The notes under the pieces were generated by a model. The model made no database searches. It was not told the origin of the DNA and was given only the letters and a program-made list of their open reading frames with translations. Position numbers and translations under genes: made by a program. From Fimbriimonadaceae bacterium (lineage in GTDB: Bacteria; Armatimonadota; Fimbriimonadia; Fimbriimonadales; Fimbriimonadaceae), in contig JALHPH010000097.1 of NCBI GenBank assembly GCA_022842565.1, forward strand, positions 1,088-6,472: 5,385 bases of DNA. The letters are read 5' to 3'. Of this stretch, positions 1 through 5,385 are shown piece by piece (position 1 is the stretch's first letter; each line of letters starts with the position of its first letter).

Positions 1-369
1 GTTGGCTTTGTCAAAGCGTCCGCGGCCGCTGGGGTCCCGGGCAATGGGGTCTTCGGCTCGGTCGGCTGGGCAGATGAAAAGGTCGCGGTGCTTGACGTAC
101 GGCAGCAGCAGAATGGGCCAGTACTTCACGCCCGCATCGGGGGCCGGATTGCCGTTCGCATAAAAGTAGTAGCGCGGGAACAGCGTCTCGTCCGCATCGC
201 CGGTGTACATGACCCCTGCAAGGCTGATCTGCCGGACGTTGGTGAGACTGCTGGTGCGCTTGGCTGCGGTTCTGGCCTGAGAAAGGACCGGGAACAGGAT
301 GGCCGCAAGGATGGCGATGATGGCAATAACCACAAGCAGCTCGATGAGAGTGAATGCACGCTTCCGCAT
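1..369 (-). CDS. Prepilin-type N-terminal cleavage/methylation domain protein (pseudopilin-like), partial
   Basis: The reverse strand reads open from the ATG at 369-367 to the left edge, giving 123 residues with no stop; the C-terminus is outside the window. The start [15 protein letters not shown] is a type III (prepilin) signal: a short basic leader, cleavage expected after Ala5, mature N-terminal Phe and the conserved Glu at mature position 5, followed by a hydrophobic helix to about residue 28. The body resembles small pseudopilins abundant in Armatimonadota and Planctomycetota, with [18 protein letters not shown] (about 44-61), a W-containing segment near 83 and an F-I-C-P-A-D motif near 97-102. 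Such proteins are processed by prepilin peptidase and assembled into pilus or secretion pseudopilus fibres; the exact role here is unknown. An in-frame ATG at 417-415, just after an in-frame TAA, would add 16 residues. I prefer 369 because it leaves the usual short basic leader, though neither start has a clear Shine-Dalgarno sequence. Confidence 0.88.
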   Translation of the reverse strand, partial: MRKRAFTLIELLVVIAIIAILAAILFPVLSQARTAAKRTSSLTNVRQISLAGVMYTGDADETLFPRYYFYANGNPAPDAGVKYWPILLLPYVKHRDLFICPADRAEDPIARDPSGRGRFDKAN

Positions 370-537
370 GGGGTTATTGTTTTGCCGCGCTGTCGCGGCG
401 AATATGACGGATGTCATGTTTTAATGATGAAACTGCCGCTGTCGACTGCATCACGATACGAGGGACAAGGAATCGTTAGATGAGTCGGTTGCGGGGGTTG
501 GGCCCTGAGTTGGTTCGGGTACCCTTGCCACTCAGTT

Positions 538-1689
538 ATGAAGCTTCACGAGTACCAGTCGAAGGACCTCCTTTCCCGCTATGGCGTGCCTGTTCCCGGG
601 GGTGATGTTGCCCACAACGCCGCCGAAGCGCTGCCGATCGCCCAAAAATATGGCGGCAAAGTGGTGGTGAAGGCCCAGGTGCTGATGGGCGGACGCGGAA
701 AGGCAGGCGGAGTGAAGCTCTTCACCGATTCCCAAGAGGCCGCGACTTTCGCCGGTGAGCTCATTGGCAAGCGGCTCATTTCCATCCAGAACCCCCAGGG
801 CATGATTGTGGAAAAAGTGCTGGTCGGTGAGCAGATCGACATCGCCGAGGAGTACTACCTGAGCGTCCTGACCGACCGCGCAGTCGCGAAAGTAGTGGTG
901 ATGATCAGCAAAGAGGGCGGCATGGACATTGAGGAAGTCGCCGAGAAGCACCCCGATGCCATCGTGCGATTGCACGTGGACCCGGCATGGGGGCTCAGCG
1001 ACTATGAGATCCGCGCGGCGGTCACCGAGGCCAACATCCCCGCCCCAGCACGGAACCAGATGGTCAGCATGATCAAGCAGCTGGTGAAGGCTTACCTGGA
1101 ATCGGATGCCGACCTGATCGAAATCAACCCGTGCGCCTGGACTCCCGAGGGCAAACTTCTGGCCGCAGACGCCAAGGTGAGCATCGATGAGAACGCTCTG
1201 TATCGCCACGCAAGCTGGAGCGAGACGCAGGAGGATTCGGCCGACGACCCCATCGAGGCCGAAGCATCAAAGCGCGGAATCGCTTATGTGAAGCTCGACG
1301 GAGACATTGCCATCCTCGGCAACGGCGCGGGCCTCGTCATGTGCAGCATGGACGAAGTACGCGCAGCAGGCGGTCGCCCGGCGAACTTCCTGGACGTGGG
1401 CGGCGGAGCCAATGCCGAACGCGTGAAGGCGTGCATGGAGCTCATCCTGATGGATAAGAACGTCAAGGGCCTCATGATCAACGTCTTCGGCGGCATCACC
1501 AAGGGCGACGAAGTCGCCAAGGGCATTTTGGCCGCTTTCGACGAGCTCCAGGTCAGTTTCCCGGTCGTGGCGCGCATCGAAGGAACAGGCGCGGAGGCGG
1601 GGCGAAAGCTCCTCGAGGGCTCCTCGCTGGTGCCTGCTGAAACCATGCAAGAAGCCGCCCAAAAGATCGTCGAGTTGGCTTACTCGTAA
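538..1689 (+). CDS. sucC: Succinyl-CoA ligase (ADP-forming) subunit beta
   Basis: This complete 383-residue protein is close to the 388 residues of E. coli SucC. With the alpha subunit SucD it interconverts succinyl-CoA + ADP + phosphate and succinate + ATP in the cytoplasmic TCA cycle. The N-terminus MKLHEYQSKDLL is the family hallmark and fixes the start. The ATP-grasp domain covers about 1-225: Lys45 and the G51-G52-R53-G54-K55 loop contact nucleotide, and Glu195, Asn197 and Asp211 match the Mg-binding EINP and later Asp region. The C-terminal ligase-CoA domain (about 245-380) has NGAGL (Asn262), FLDVGGGA (284-291) and FGGI (317-320), which meets the alpha subunit at the phosphohistidine site. 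Pro20 matches the E. coli residue associated with ATP rather than GTP use, so ADP-forming is the better call. There is no evident Shine-Dalgarno sequence. sucD, normally immediately downstream, is absent; a terminator follows 27 bases after the stop. No frameshift or missing key residue was seen. Confidence 0.97.
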   Translation: MKLHEYQSKDLLSRYGVPVPGGDVAHNAAEALPIAQKYGGKVVVKAQVLMGGRGKAGGVKLFTDSQEAATFAGELIGKRLISIQNPQGMIVEKVLVGEQIDIAEEYYLSVLTDRAVAKVVVMISKEGGMDIEEVAEKHPDAIVRLHVDPAWGLSDYEIRAAVTEANIPAPARNQMVSMIKQLVKAYLESDADLIEINPCAWTPEGKLLAADAKVSIDENALYRHASWSETQEDSADDPIEAEASKRGIAYVKLDGDIAILGNGAGLVMCSMDEVRAAGGRPANFLDVGGGANAERVKACMELILMDKNVKGLMINVFGGITKGDEVAKGILAAFDELQVSFPVVARIEGTGAEAGRKLLEGSSLVPAETMQEAAQKIVELAYS

Positions 1690-1716
1690 TTTTTCCGATC
1701 AGCTACTAGATTTGAC

Positions 1717-1743
1717 GAAAGGGCGGCACAAAACCGCCCTTTC
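1717..1743 (+). terminator. Rho-independent-type hairpin after sucC
   Basis: A perfect 10-bp inverted repeat, GAAAGGGCGG (1717-1726) and CCGCCCTTTC (1734-1743), encloses the 7-base loop CACAAAA. It begins 27 bases after the sucC stop. The 3' arm ends in TTTC, but no long T run follows. Placement and stem strength make it the likely end of the sucC transcript. The near-symmetric A/T ends could also allow termination from the other strand. Confidence 0.8.
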
Positions 1744-1748
1744 TGGGT

Positions 1749-1754
1749 TATAGT
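1749..1754 (+). promoter_or_regulatory. Candidate -10 element for the S8 protease gene
   Basis: TATAGT differs from the TATAAT consensus at one base and begins 5 bases after the preceding hairpin. Transcription would start near 1761, giving a leader of about 40 bases that contains the GAGGT ribosome site. No good -35 hexamer lies 16-18 bases upstream, because that position falls in the hairpin loop and 3' stem. The same hexamer at the same distance from a hairpin occurs before the next gene, which raises confidence. Confidence 0.45.
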
Positions 1755-1789
1755 GAACTCACCACTATGGCGGGCACGTCTTCGTGTTC

Positions 1790-1794
1790 GAGGT
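1790..1794 (+). promoter_or_regulatory. Shine-Dalgarno site that sets the protease start
   Basis: GAGGT lies 6 bases before the ATG at 1801 and is complementary to the 16S rRNA 3' end. It favours this ATG over the in-frame GTG at 1753, which has no such site and would lie inside the predicted -10 hexamer. Confidence 0.65.
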
Positions 1795-1800
1795 CTACTT

Positions 1801-4770
1801 ATGCGTCCAACTTATTTGCCTACCCTCGCGAAGGGAGGCTTGCTTGCAATTGCGCTCGCCGTCACCGGCTCAGGGGTTTTTGCCCAAGAGACGGGCGGCA
1901 TCAACCCTCTCCTCGGCATCATGGCCCAAAACGGCATCACCAAAATGTATGCCCATAACGCCATCCTGGTTGCCTTCAAAGACGGGTTTTCCGACTCCCA
2001 AAAACTCAACATCGTCCGCCAATACGGCCTTTCGGTCGATCCGAATGTGGACAACCCTTACTTCGCCCGACTCATCGTCTCTGAAGCGCACCTGAAGCGC
2101 GAGTCGCTGCACACCATTATGGATCGGCTGAACGCCGACGGTCGGTTCCGCTACGCCGAGACCGACAACATGATCTTCCCCGACCAGTCCGCCCCAGACG
2201 ACCCGAGTTTTAGTCAGCAATACGCGATGCACAATACTGGTCAGACTGGCGGCCTCGTCGATGCCGATATCGATGCGCTGGAGGGCTACGGCAGCATTAA
2301 CATGAGCGCCACCCCCATCATCGTGGCCGTGGCCGATGACGGTTTCCAAATCACCCACCCCGATCTCGCGGCGAACATGTATGTGAATCCGAACGAAATC
2401 GCCGGAAACAGCATCGATGACGACGGCAACGGTTTCATCGACGACACCAATGGTTGGGACTTCTCCGACAACGACCGCGACGTGGCGATGGCCGGAACCC
2501 AAACGCACGGTATGCACGTGGCCGGTATCGTGGGCATGGTCCACAACAACCAGGTCGGCGGCGCGGGCGCAGCCAAGAACGTTCGCATGATGCCCGTGCG
2601 CATGTATGGCGGCGCAAACAACTTCATTAGCGCGCTCGCCAACTCAGTGGACTACGCCTGGCGAAATGGCGCGAAGATCATCACCGTCAGCTATAACATC
2701 GACGGCTACACTCAGACCCTGGTAGACGCCATCGGACGCGCCAAGGCCGCGGATATGGTCTACTGCAACTCGGCTGGGAACAATAACCAAAACATCAACA
2801 CCCTTCGCGGTGCCATCCGAAATATCCACAACAACACGGTCTTCGTGGCTTCGACCGATCGCTCGGATCTCAAATCCAGCTTCTCGAACTTCGGCACCAC
2901 TGTCGACATCGCAGCTCCCGGCTCCGATATCTACAGCACGCTGCGAAACAACACCTATGGCCTGAATAGCGGTACCTCGATGGCAGCCCCATGCGGCGCG
3001 GCGGTTATCGCGATGATCCGGTTGAATTTCCCCAACTTGTCCGCCGCGCAAGCGATTCAGCGCGCAAAGAACACCTCGGACCTCCTTTCCACGTTCACCA
3101 CCATCAGTGGCGGGCGCGTGAACCTGGCCCGAGCCCTCGACGATGACGCGATTGCGCCGAGCGACCCCACAGACCTCATCGTCTGCAAGCGCTCGACCAA
3201 CGCGATTCAAGTTCAGTTCAAGGGATCGGGCGATGATGGACTCGTCGGCAACGCAGCAGGCTATGAAGTCCGCTCCAGCAGCGCGCCCATCACGGCGGCC
3301 AACTTCAACTCGGCCACCTTGGTGACCTCGCTTGCTGGCGGAGTCCCCGCCGGGACGCCGATCACCGCTCAAGTCAGCGGCCTGACGCCTGGCCAATCCA
3401 TCTATGTCGCCGTGCGTGCCATCGATAACGTGGCTAATTCAAGCGTCGGAGTCGCCTCGCTCGGCCCCATCACCCTGCCCGTCCCGTCGTTCTACGACAA
3501 CGTGGAAGGCGCGGCGCTGTGGAACAGCACGACTTGGGGCGTGACCACGGCACAAGCCAGCAGCGGAACCAAGTCTTGGACCGATTCGCCGACCGGCAAT
3601 TACGCCAATAACATCGACACGATCCTGACGCTGACCAACCCGCTCGCCGTCTCTGCCAATCAGAGCCTGCGATTCCGAGCCAACATCAGCACCGAAAGCG
3701 ATTACGACTTCCTGATTGGTGAATTCTCCACGAACGGCACCACCTGGACGCGGTTCTTCCGCTTCACGGGCTCCAGCGGCGGTTGGAAGACCTACGGCGT
3801 CTCGATGGCGCAGTTTGCGGGTCAGAACGTTCAAGTGCGCTTCCGACTCACCTCCGATGGCTCGGTGGTGCAAGATGGTGTCTACCTGGACGACATCGCC
3901 CTGGTGGATGTGACCCAGGTCGCCTTTGACAATGCCGAGGGCGCCGCAAACTTCACCTCCAGCGCGTGGACTCGCTCCAGTGCCCGGTTCTTCTCGCCAA
4001 CCCAATCGTGGACGGACTCGGCCGGTGGTAACTACGCCGCCAACACCAACTCCGACATGCAAGGCACGGTTGCGCTGAACCTCGCTGGCCTCAGCGACCC
4101 CATGCTAACTTTTAACGGCTACATTACCATGGCCCGATTTGATGACGTCTATGCCATCAGCTCGGTCAATGGCGGTGCCTGGACTCAGGGAGCGGTCTAC
4201 ACCGGCGTCGAAAGTGCATGGGCCCTCTTCTCCTCGGCCCTTCCGGCAAGCAGCAATGTCCGCTTCGGTCTGCGCATCATCACCGATCCCAGCACCGAGA
4301 ACGACGGCATCTTCGCAGACGACTTCCGAGTCACCGGCGAAACCTGGCTGAACTTTGTGGGCGGCACCGTTGACCTCGACGGCTATGCTGGCAACGGTCG
4401 GCCGCTGACGCTAACCGTCGGTTCGGGCAGCTACGCCGCTCCGCTCACCGCTGGCGCGTTCAATGTAAAGGTCAACGAGACCGGAAACCAAGCCATCTAC
4501 CTAGATGGTCCCGGCTACCTCCGCAAGAGCGTCGGCACCTTCAACCTGACTCTCTGCGATGTCTCCGGCGTTAATGTTGAGCTCGTGAACGGCGACATCA
4601 ACAACGACAACGAGATCGGCCCGGCCGACTTCGCTGCCTTGAGCGCCGCCTTCGGATCGTTCCTCGGCGATGCTAACTTCAACGCCCTGGCTGACCTAAA
4701 TGGCGATGACGAGGTTGGTCCTGCCGACTTTGCAAAGCTCGCTGAGAACTTTGGTCAGTTCGGTGACTAA
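1801..4770 (+). CDS. Secreted S8 (subtilisin-family) serine protease with FnIII, tandem jelly-roll-like and dockerin-like C-terminal domains
   Basis: From the ATG at 1801 the protein has 989 residues. A signal peptide covers about 1-28 (Lys11, hydrophobic 14-27, cleavage V-F-A^Q). A propeptide of about 29-135 leads into DPSFSQQYAMHNTGQ, typical of subtilases with an N-terminal prodomain. The S8 domain (about 136-446) holds the full triad: Asp179 (VAVADDG), His236 (THGMHVAG) and Ser393 (SGTSMAAP), plus the oxyanion Asn327 (SAGN) and a DDDGNGFIDD calcium-type segment. A fibronectin-III-like domain spans about 453-560. Two related beta-sandwich domains follow (564-704 and 709-846), each with SWTDS and GNYA and ending in a DD-containing strand, resembling the adhesive domains of M6-type peptidases. 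A small beta domain (about 852-929) precedes two dockerin-like loops at 932-943 and 965-976. The protein probably acts outside the cell or at its surface as an endopeptidase; its substrate is unknown. A GTG at 1753 could extend it by 16 residues but would spoil the signal peptide. The gene is intact and appears monocistronic between two hairpins. Confidence 0.93.
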   Translation: MRPTYLPTLAKGGLLAIALAVTGSGVFAQETGGINPLLGIMAQNGITKMYAHNAILVAFKDGFSDSQKLNIVRQYGLSVDPNVDNPYFARLIVSEAHLKRESLHTIMDRLNADGRFRYAETDNMIFPDQSAPDDPSFSQQYAMHNTGQTGGLVDADIDALEGYGSINMSATPIIVAVADDGFQITHPDLAANMYVNPNEIAGNSIDDDGNGFIDDTNGWDFSDNDRDVAMAGTQTHGMHVAGIVGMVHNNQVGGAGAAKNVRMMPVRMYGGANNFISALANSVDYAWRNGAKIITVSYNIDGYTQTLVDAIGRAKAADMVYCNSAGNNNQNINTLRGAIRNIHNNTVFVASTDRSDLKSSFSNFGTTVDIAAPGSDIYSTLRNNTYGLNSGTSMAAPCGAAVIAMIRLNFPNLSAAQAIQRAKNTSDLLSTFTTISGGRVNLARALDDDAIAPSDPTDLIVCKRSTNAIQVQFKGSGDDGLVGNAAGYEVRSSSAPITAANFNSATLVTSLAGGVPAGTPITAQVSGLTPGQSIYVAVRAIDNVANSSVGVASLGPITLPVPSFYDNVEGAALWNSTTWGVTTAQASSGTKSWTDSPTGNYANNIDTILTLTNPLAVSANQSLRFRANISTESDYDFLIGEFSTNGTTWTRFFRFTGSSGGWKTYGVSMAQFAGQNVQVRFRLTSDGSVVQDGVYLDDIALVDVTQVAFDNAEGAANFTSSAWTRSSARFFSPTQSWTDSAGGNYAANTNSDMQGTVALNLAGLSDPMLTFNGYITMARFDDVYAISSVNGGAWTQGAVYTGVESAWALFSSALPASSNVRFGLRIITDPSTENDGIFADDFRVTGETWLNFVGGTVDLDGYAGNGRPLTLTVGSGSYAAPLTAGAFNVKVNETGNQAIYLDGPGYLRKSVGTFNLTLCDVSGVNVELVNGDINNDNEIGPADFAALSAAFGSFLGDANFNALADLNGDDEVGPADFAKLAENFGQFGD
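3478..4341 (+). repeat. Tandem duplicated domain inside the protease (period about 432 bases)
   Basis: Two consecutive segments of the protein share an order of motifs: YDNVEGAA at 565-572 and FDNAEGAA at 709-716; SWTDS at 592-596 and 736-740; GNYA shortly after each; and YLDDIALVDV against FADDFRVTG at the ends. Matching landmarks are 144 residues apart. The second copy is more divergent, with fewer of the conserved central beta-strand residues. At DNA level the two copies are clearly diverged, so the duplication is old rather than a recent slippage. Confidence 0.7.
4594..4731 (+). repeat. Pair of dockerin-like calcium-loop repeats at the protease C-terminus
   Basis: The segments D932-I-N-N-D-N-E-I-G-P-A-D943 and D965-L-N-G-D-D-E-V-G-P-A-D976 each place acidic or Asn side chains at loop positions 1, 3, 5 and 12, as in dockerin type I loops, and each is followed by an F-A-x-L helix. 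They are 33 residues apart. Calcium binding is inferred from the pattern. A cohesin partner is not visible in the window. Confidence 0.75.
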
Positions 4771-4791
4771 CGGCTAGGCGGCAACACCCCA

Positions 4792-4824
4792 TTGGCCCCT
4801 CTGCGGAGATCGCAGGGGGGCCAA
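4792..4824 (+). terminator. Strong hairpin after the protease gene
   Basis: TTGGCCCCTCTGCG (4792-4805) and CGCAGGGGGGCCAA (4811-4824) form a 14-bp stem with one T-G wobble around the 5-base loop GAGAT, starting 21 bases after the protease stop. No T run follows, so termination may rely on the stem alone or need a factor. The position between two same-strand genes supports a terminator or transcript-end role. Confidence 0.65.
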
Positions 4825-4829
4825 CTTGC

Positions 4830-4835
4830 TATAGT
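4830..4835 (+). promoter_or_regulatory. Candidate -10 element for the TSUP gene
   Basis: TATAGT begins exactly 5 bases after the hairpin and ends 5 bases before the ATG at 4841. Transcription from it would start at or within a base or two of that ATG, predicting a leaderless or nearly leaderless mRNA. No clear -35 hexamer is present; the expected position lies in the hairpin loop. Confidence 0.45.
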
Positions 4836-4840
4836 AGGGC

Positions 4841-5200
4841 ATGCCTTGGCTCATTTGTGCGGTGATTGGACTCGTTGCTGGCGTCGGGGGCGGCCTTTTC
4901 GGGATCGGCGGAGGCATCATCATCGTGCCGCTGATGGTGCTTGCTTTTGGCATGACGCAGCAAATGGCCCAGGGGACTTCTTTGGTGGCGCTGCTGGCCC
5001 CGGTCGGGCTGCTCGGCGTGATGAACTACTACAAGAGCGGCATGGTCGATTTCCCCAAGGGCGGGGTGCTGGCGCTCGGCTTTGTGGGCGGCGCTTACTT
5101 GGGTTCGAAGATCGCGGTCGGCCTAGACCCTGAGCTCATGAGGAAGTCGTTTGCAGTTTTCCTTGTGCTGGTGGGCGTGTATATGTACTTTAAGAAATGA
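4841..5200 (+). CDS. TauE/SafE (TSUP) family membrane protein, single-repeat form
   Basis: This is a 119-residue, very hydrophobic protein. The start is firm: an in-frame TAG at 4835-4837 rules out anything earlier and the next Met is residue 32. The N-terminal glycine motif G14-V-G-G-G-L-F-G-I-G-G-G25 followed by a hydrophobic IVPL segment is the classic start of a TauE/SafE repeat. A-Q-G-T-S-L (43-48) and the NYYKSGMVDF loop (62-71) also fit, as does G-G-A-Y-L-G (83-88). Membrane segments are expected at about 3-24, 25-37, 45-63, 74-94 and 100-117. TSUP proteins move small anions or sulfur compounds such as sulfite and sulfoacetate; the substrate here cannot be told. Typical members are about 250 residues with two repeats, so this is a half-size form that would presumably have to dimerise. 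It is not obviously a truncation, because the end is clean (YMYFKK then TGA). No usable Shine-Dalgarno sequence is present. Confidence 0.88.
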   Translation: MPWLICAVIGLVAGVGGGLFGIGGGIIIVPLMVLAFGMTQQMAQGTSLVALLAPVGLLGVMNYYKSGMVDFPKGGVLALGFVGGAYLGSKIAVGLDPELMRKSFAVFLVLVGVYMYFKK

Positions 5201-5273
5201 CTTGTTTCGGGTTGCCGTTGTCCTGTTTAGCCTGAAGTTACCTATCTTTCATTTGGGCCCTTTAGGATTCTTG

Positions 5274-5362
5274 CCCTCCTCTGCGCCCGGAGCCTCGCCC
5301 TTCCCGGTGGGAGGGGGGCAATCAGCCCCCTACCCACCGGGACATGCGCCCTTCGAGGAGGG
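5274..5362. repeat. Nested inverted-repeat element with a long G/C-rich hairpin
   Basis: The core is CCCGGTGGGAGGGGGGC (5303-5319), loop AATCA (5320-5324) and GCCCCCTACCCACCGGG (5325-5341). It makes a 9-bp outer stem, a 2-base imperfection (A-A and a G-T wobble) and a 6-bp inner stem; T5302 and A5342 add one more pair. Flanking it, CCCTCCTC (5274-5281) is inverted as GAGGAGGG (5355-5362), and CGCCCTTC is directly repeated at 5296-5303 and 5347-5354. It starts about 75 bases after the TSUP stop. It could be a transcription terminator for either side or a dispersed REP-like palindrome. No T run and no protein gene are seen here. Confidence 0.6.
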
Positions 5363-5385
5363 TTGGGTCGTAGGATTGATGGAGT

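Noticed and set aside
88..483. 131-codon plus-strand open frame over the pilin gene
   Set aside because: It lies antisense to the clear FTLIELL prepilin frame and has no recognisable domain; it is a shadow of that gene in GC-rich sequence.
370..537. Promoters in the pilin-sucC divergent gap
   Set aside because: Possible hexamers such as TTGGGC (498-503) with TACCCT (520-525) match the consensus poorly, and no hairpin, operator-like palindrome or small ORF stands out.
532..1209. 225-codon minus-strand open frame inside sucC
   Set aside because: The plus strand encodes an unmistakable SucC; the His/Leu/Asp-rich reverse frame is a codon-bias shadow. The same holds for long reverse frames within the protease gene, such as 1870-2544, 2644-3396 and 3439-4062.
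1753..1800. GTG start at 1753 for the protease
   Set aside because: It overlaps the candidate -10 hexamer, lacks a Shine-Dalgarno sequence and would put 16 Arg-rich residues before a normal signal peptide. The ATG at 1801 has GAGGT at the right distance.
4792..5133. 113-codon frame overlapping the TSUP gene in another frame
   Set aside because: It starts inside the hairpin and its translation is Arg/Gly-rich without domain features, while the 4841 frame gives a coherent TauE/SafE protein.
5218..5248. Possible promoter TTGTCC ... TATCTT after the TSUP gene
   Set aside because: The spacer is 19 bases, both hexamers are only partial matches, and no gene start is seen behind it before the window ends.
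5371..5385. ATG at 5379 preceded by TAGGA as the start of a next gene
   Set aside because: Only seven bases from that ATG remain in the window and the spacing to TAGGA is short, so it cannot be supported.
1..5385. CRISPR arrays, transposons, tRNA genes, toxin-antitoxin or defence systems
   Set aside because: I saw no regularly spaced repeats, transposase motifs, tRNA-like cloverleaf ends or known defence domains on either strand.

Overview
The window is GC-rich bacterial DNA, most likely from the Armatimonadota, near Fimbriimonas. That placement is inference from two protein signatures. One is the prepilin start with an [15 protein letters not shown] leader, followed by a short pseudopilin body. 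The other is a long secreted protein whose C-terminus is a beta-rich segment leading into a pair of dockerin-like calcium loops (DxNxDxE[IV]GPADF). No rRNA or other taxonomic marker is present to confirm it.

Layout from left to right. Positions 1-369 on the minus strand hold the 5' part of a type IV pilin/type II secretion pseudopilin-like gene that runs off the left edge. A 168-base divergent intergenic region follows, with no confident promoter. sucC (538-1689, +) encodes a complete succinyl-CoA ligase beta subunit and is closed by a clear hairpin at 1717-1743. A large secreted subtilisin-family (S8) protease (1801-4770, +) comes next. Its parts are a signal peptide, propeptide, catalytic domain, fibronectin-III-like domain, two tandem jelly-roll-like domains, a small beta domain and a dockerin-like end. 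A second strong hairpin (4792-4824) separates it from a small single-repeat TauE/SafE (TSUP) membrane protein (4841-5200, +). The last 185 bases carry no recognisable gene but hold a large G/C-rich hairpin nested in further short repeats.

The genes do not look like one pathway. Each plus-strand gene appears to be its own transcription unit: both plus-strand gaps contain a hairpin followed exactly 5 bases later by the hexamer TATAGT, as if terminator and next promoter were packed together. In the second case the hexamer lies so close to the ATG that a leaderless mRNA is predicted. The pilin and the protease both belong to the secreted or surface proteome, sucC to the TCA cycle, and the TSUP protein to anion or sulfur-compound transport. 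I found no CRISPR array, transposase, tRNA, toxin-antitoxin or defence module, and no convincing undescribed multi-gene system. The most worthwhile leads are the terminator-promoter arrangement, the dockerin-like tail on the protease, and the hairpin element at the right edge.
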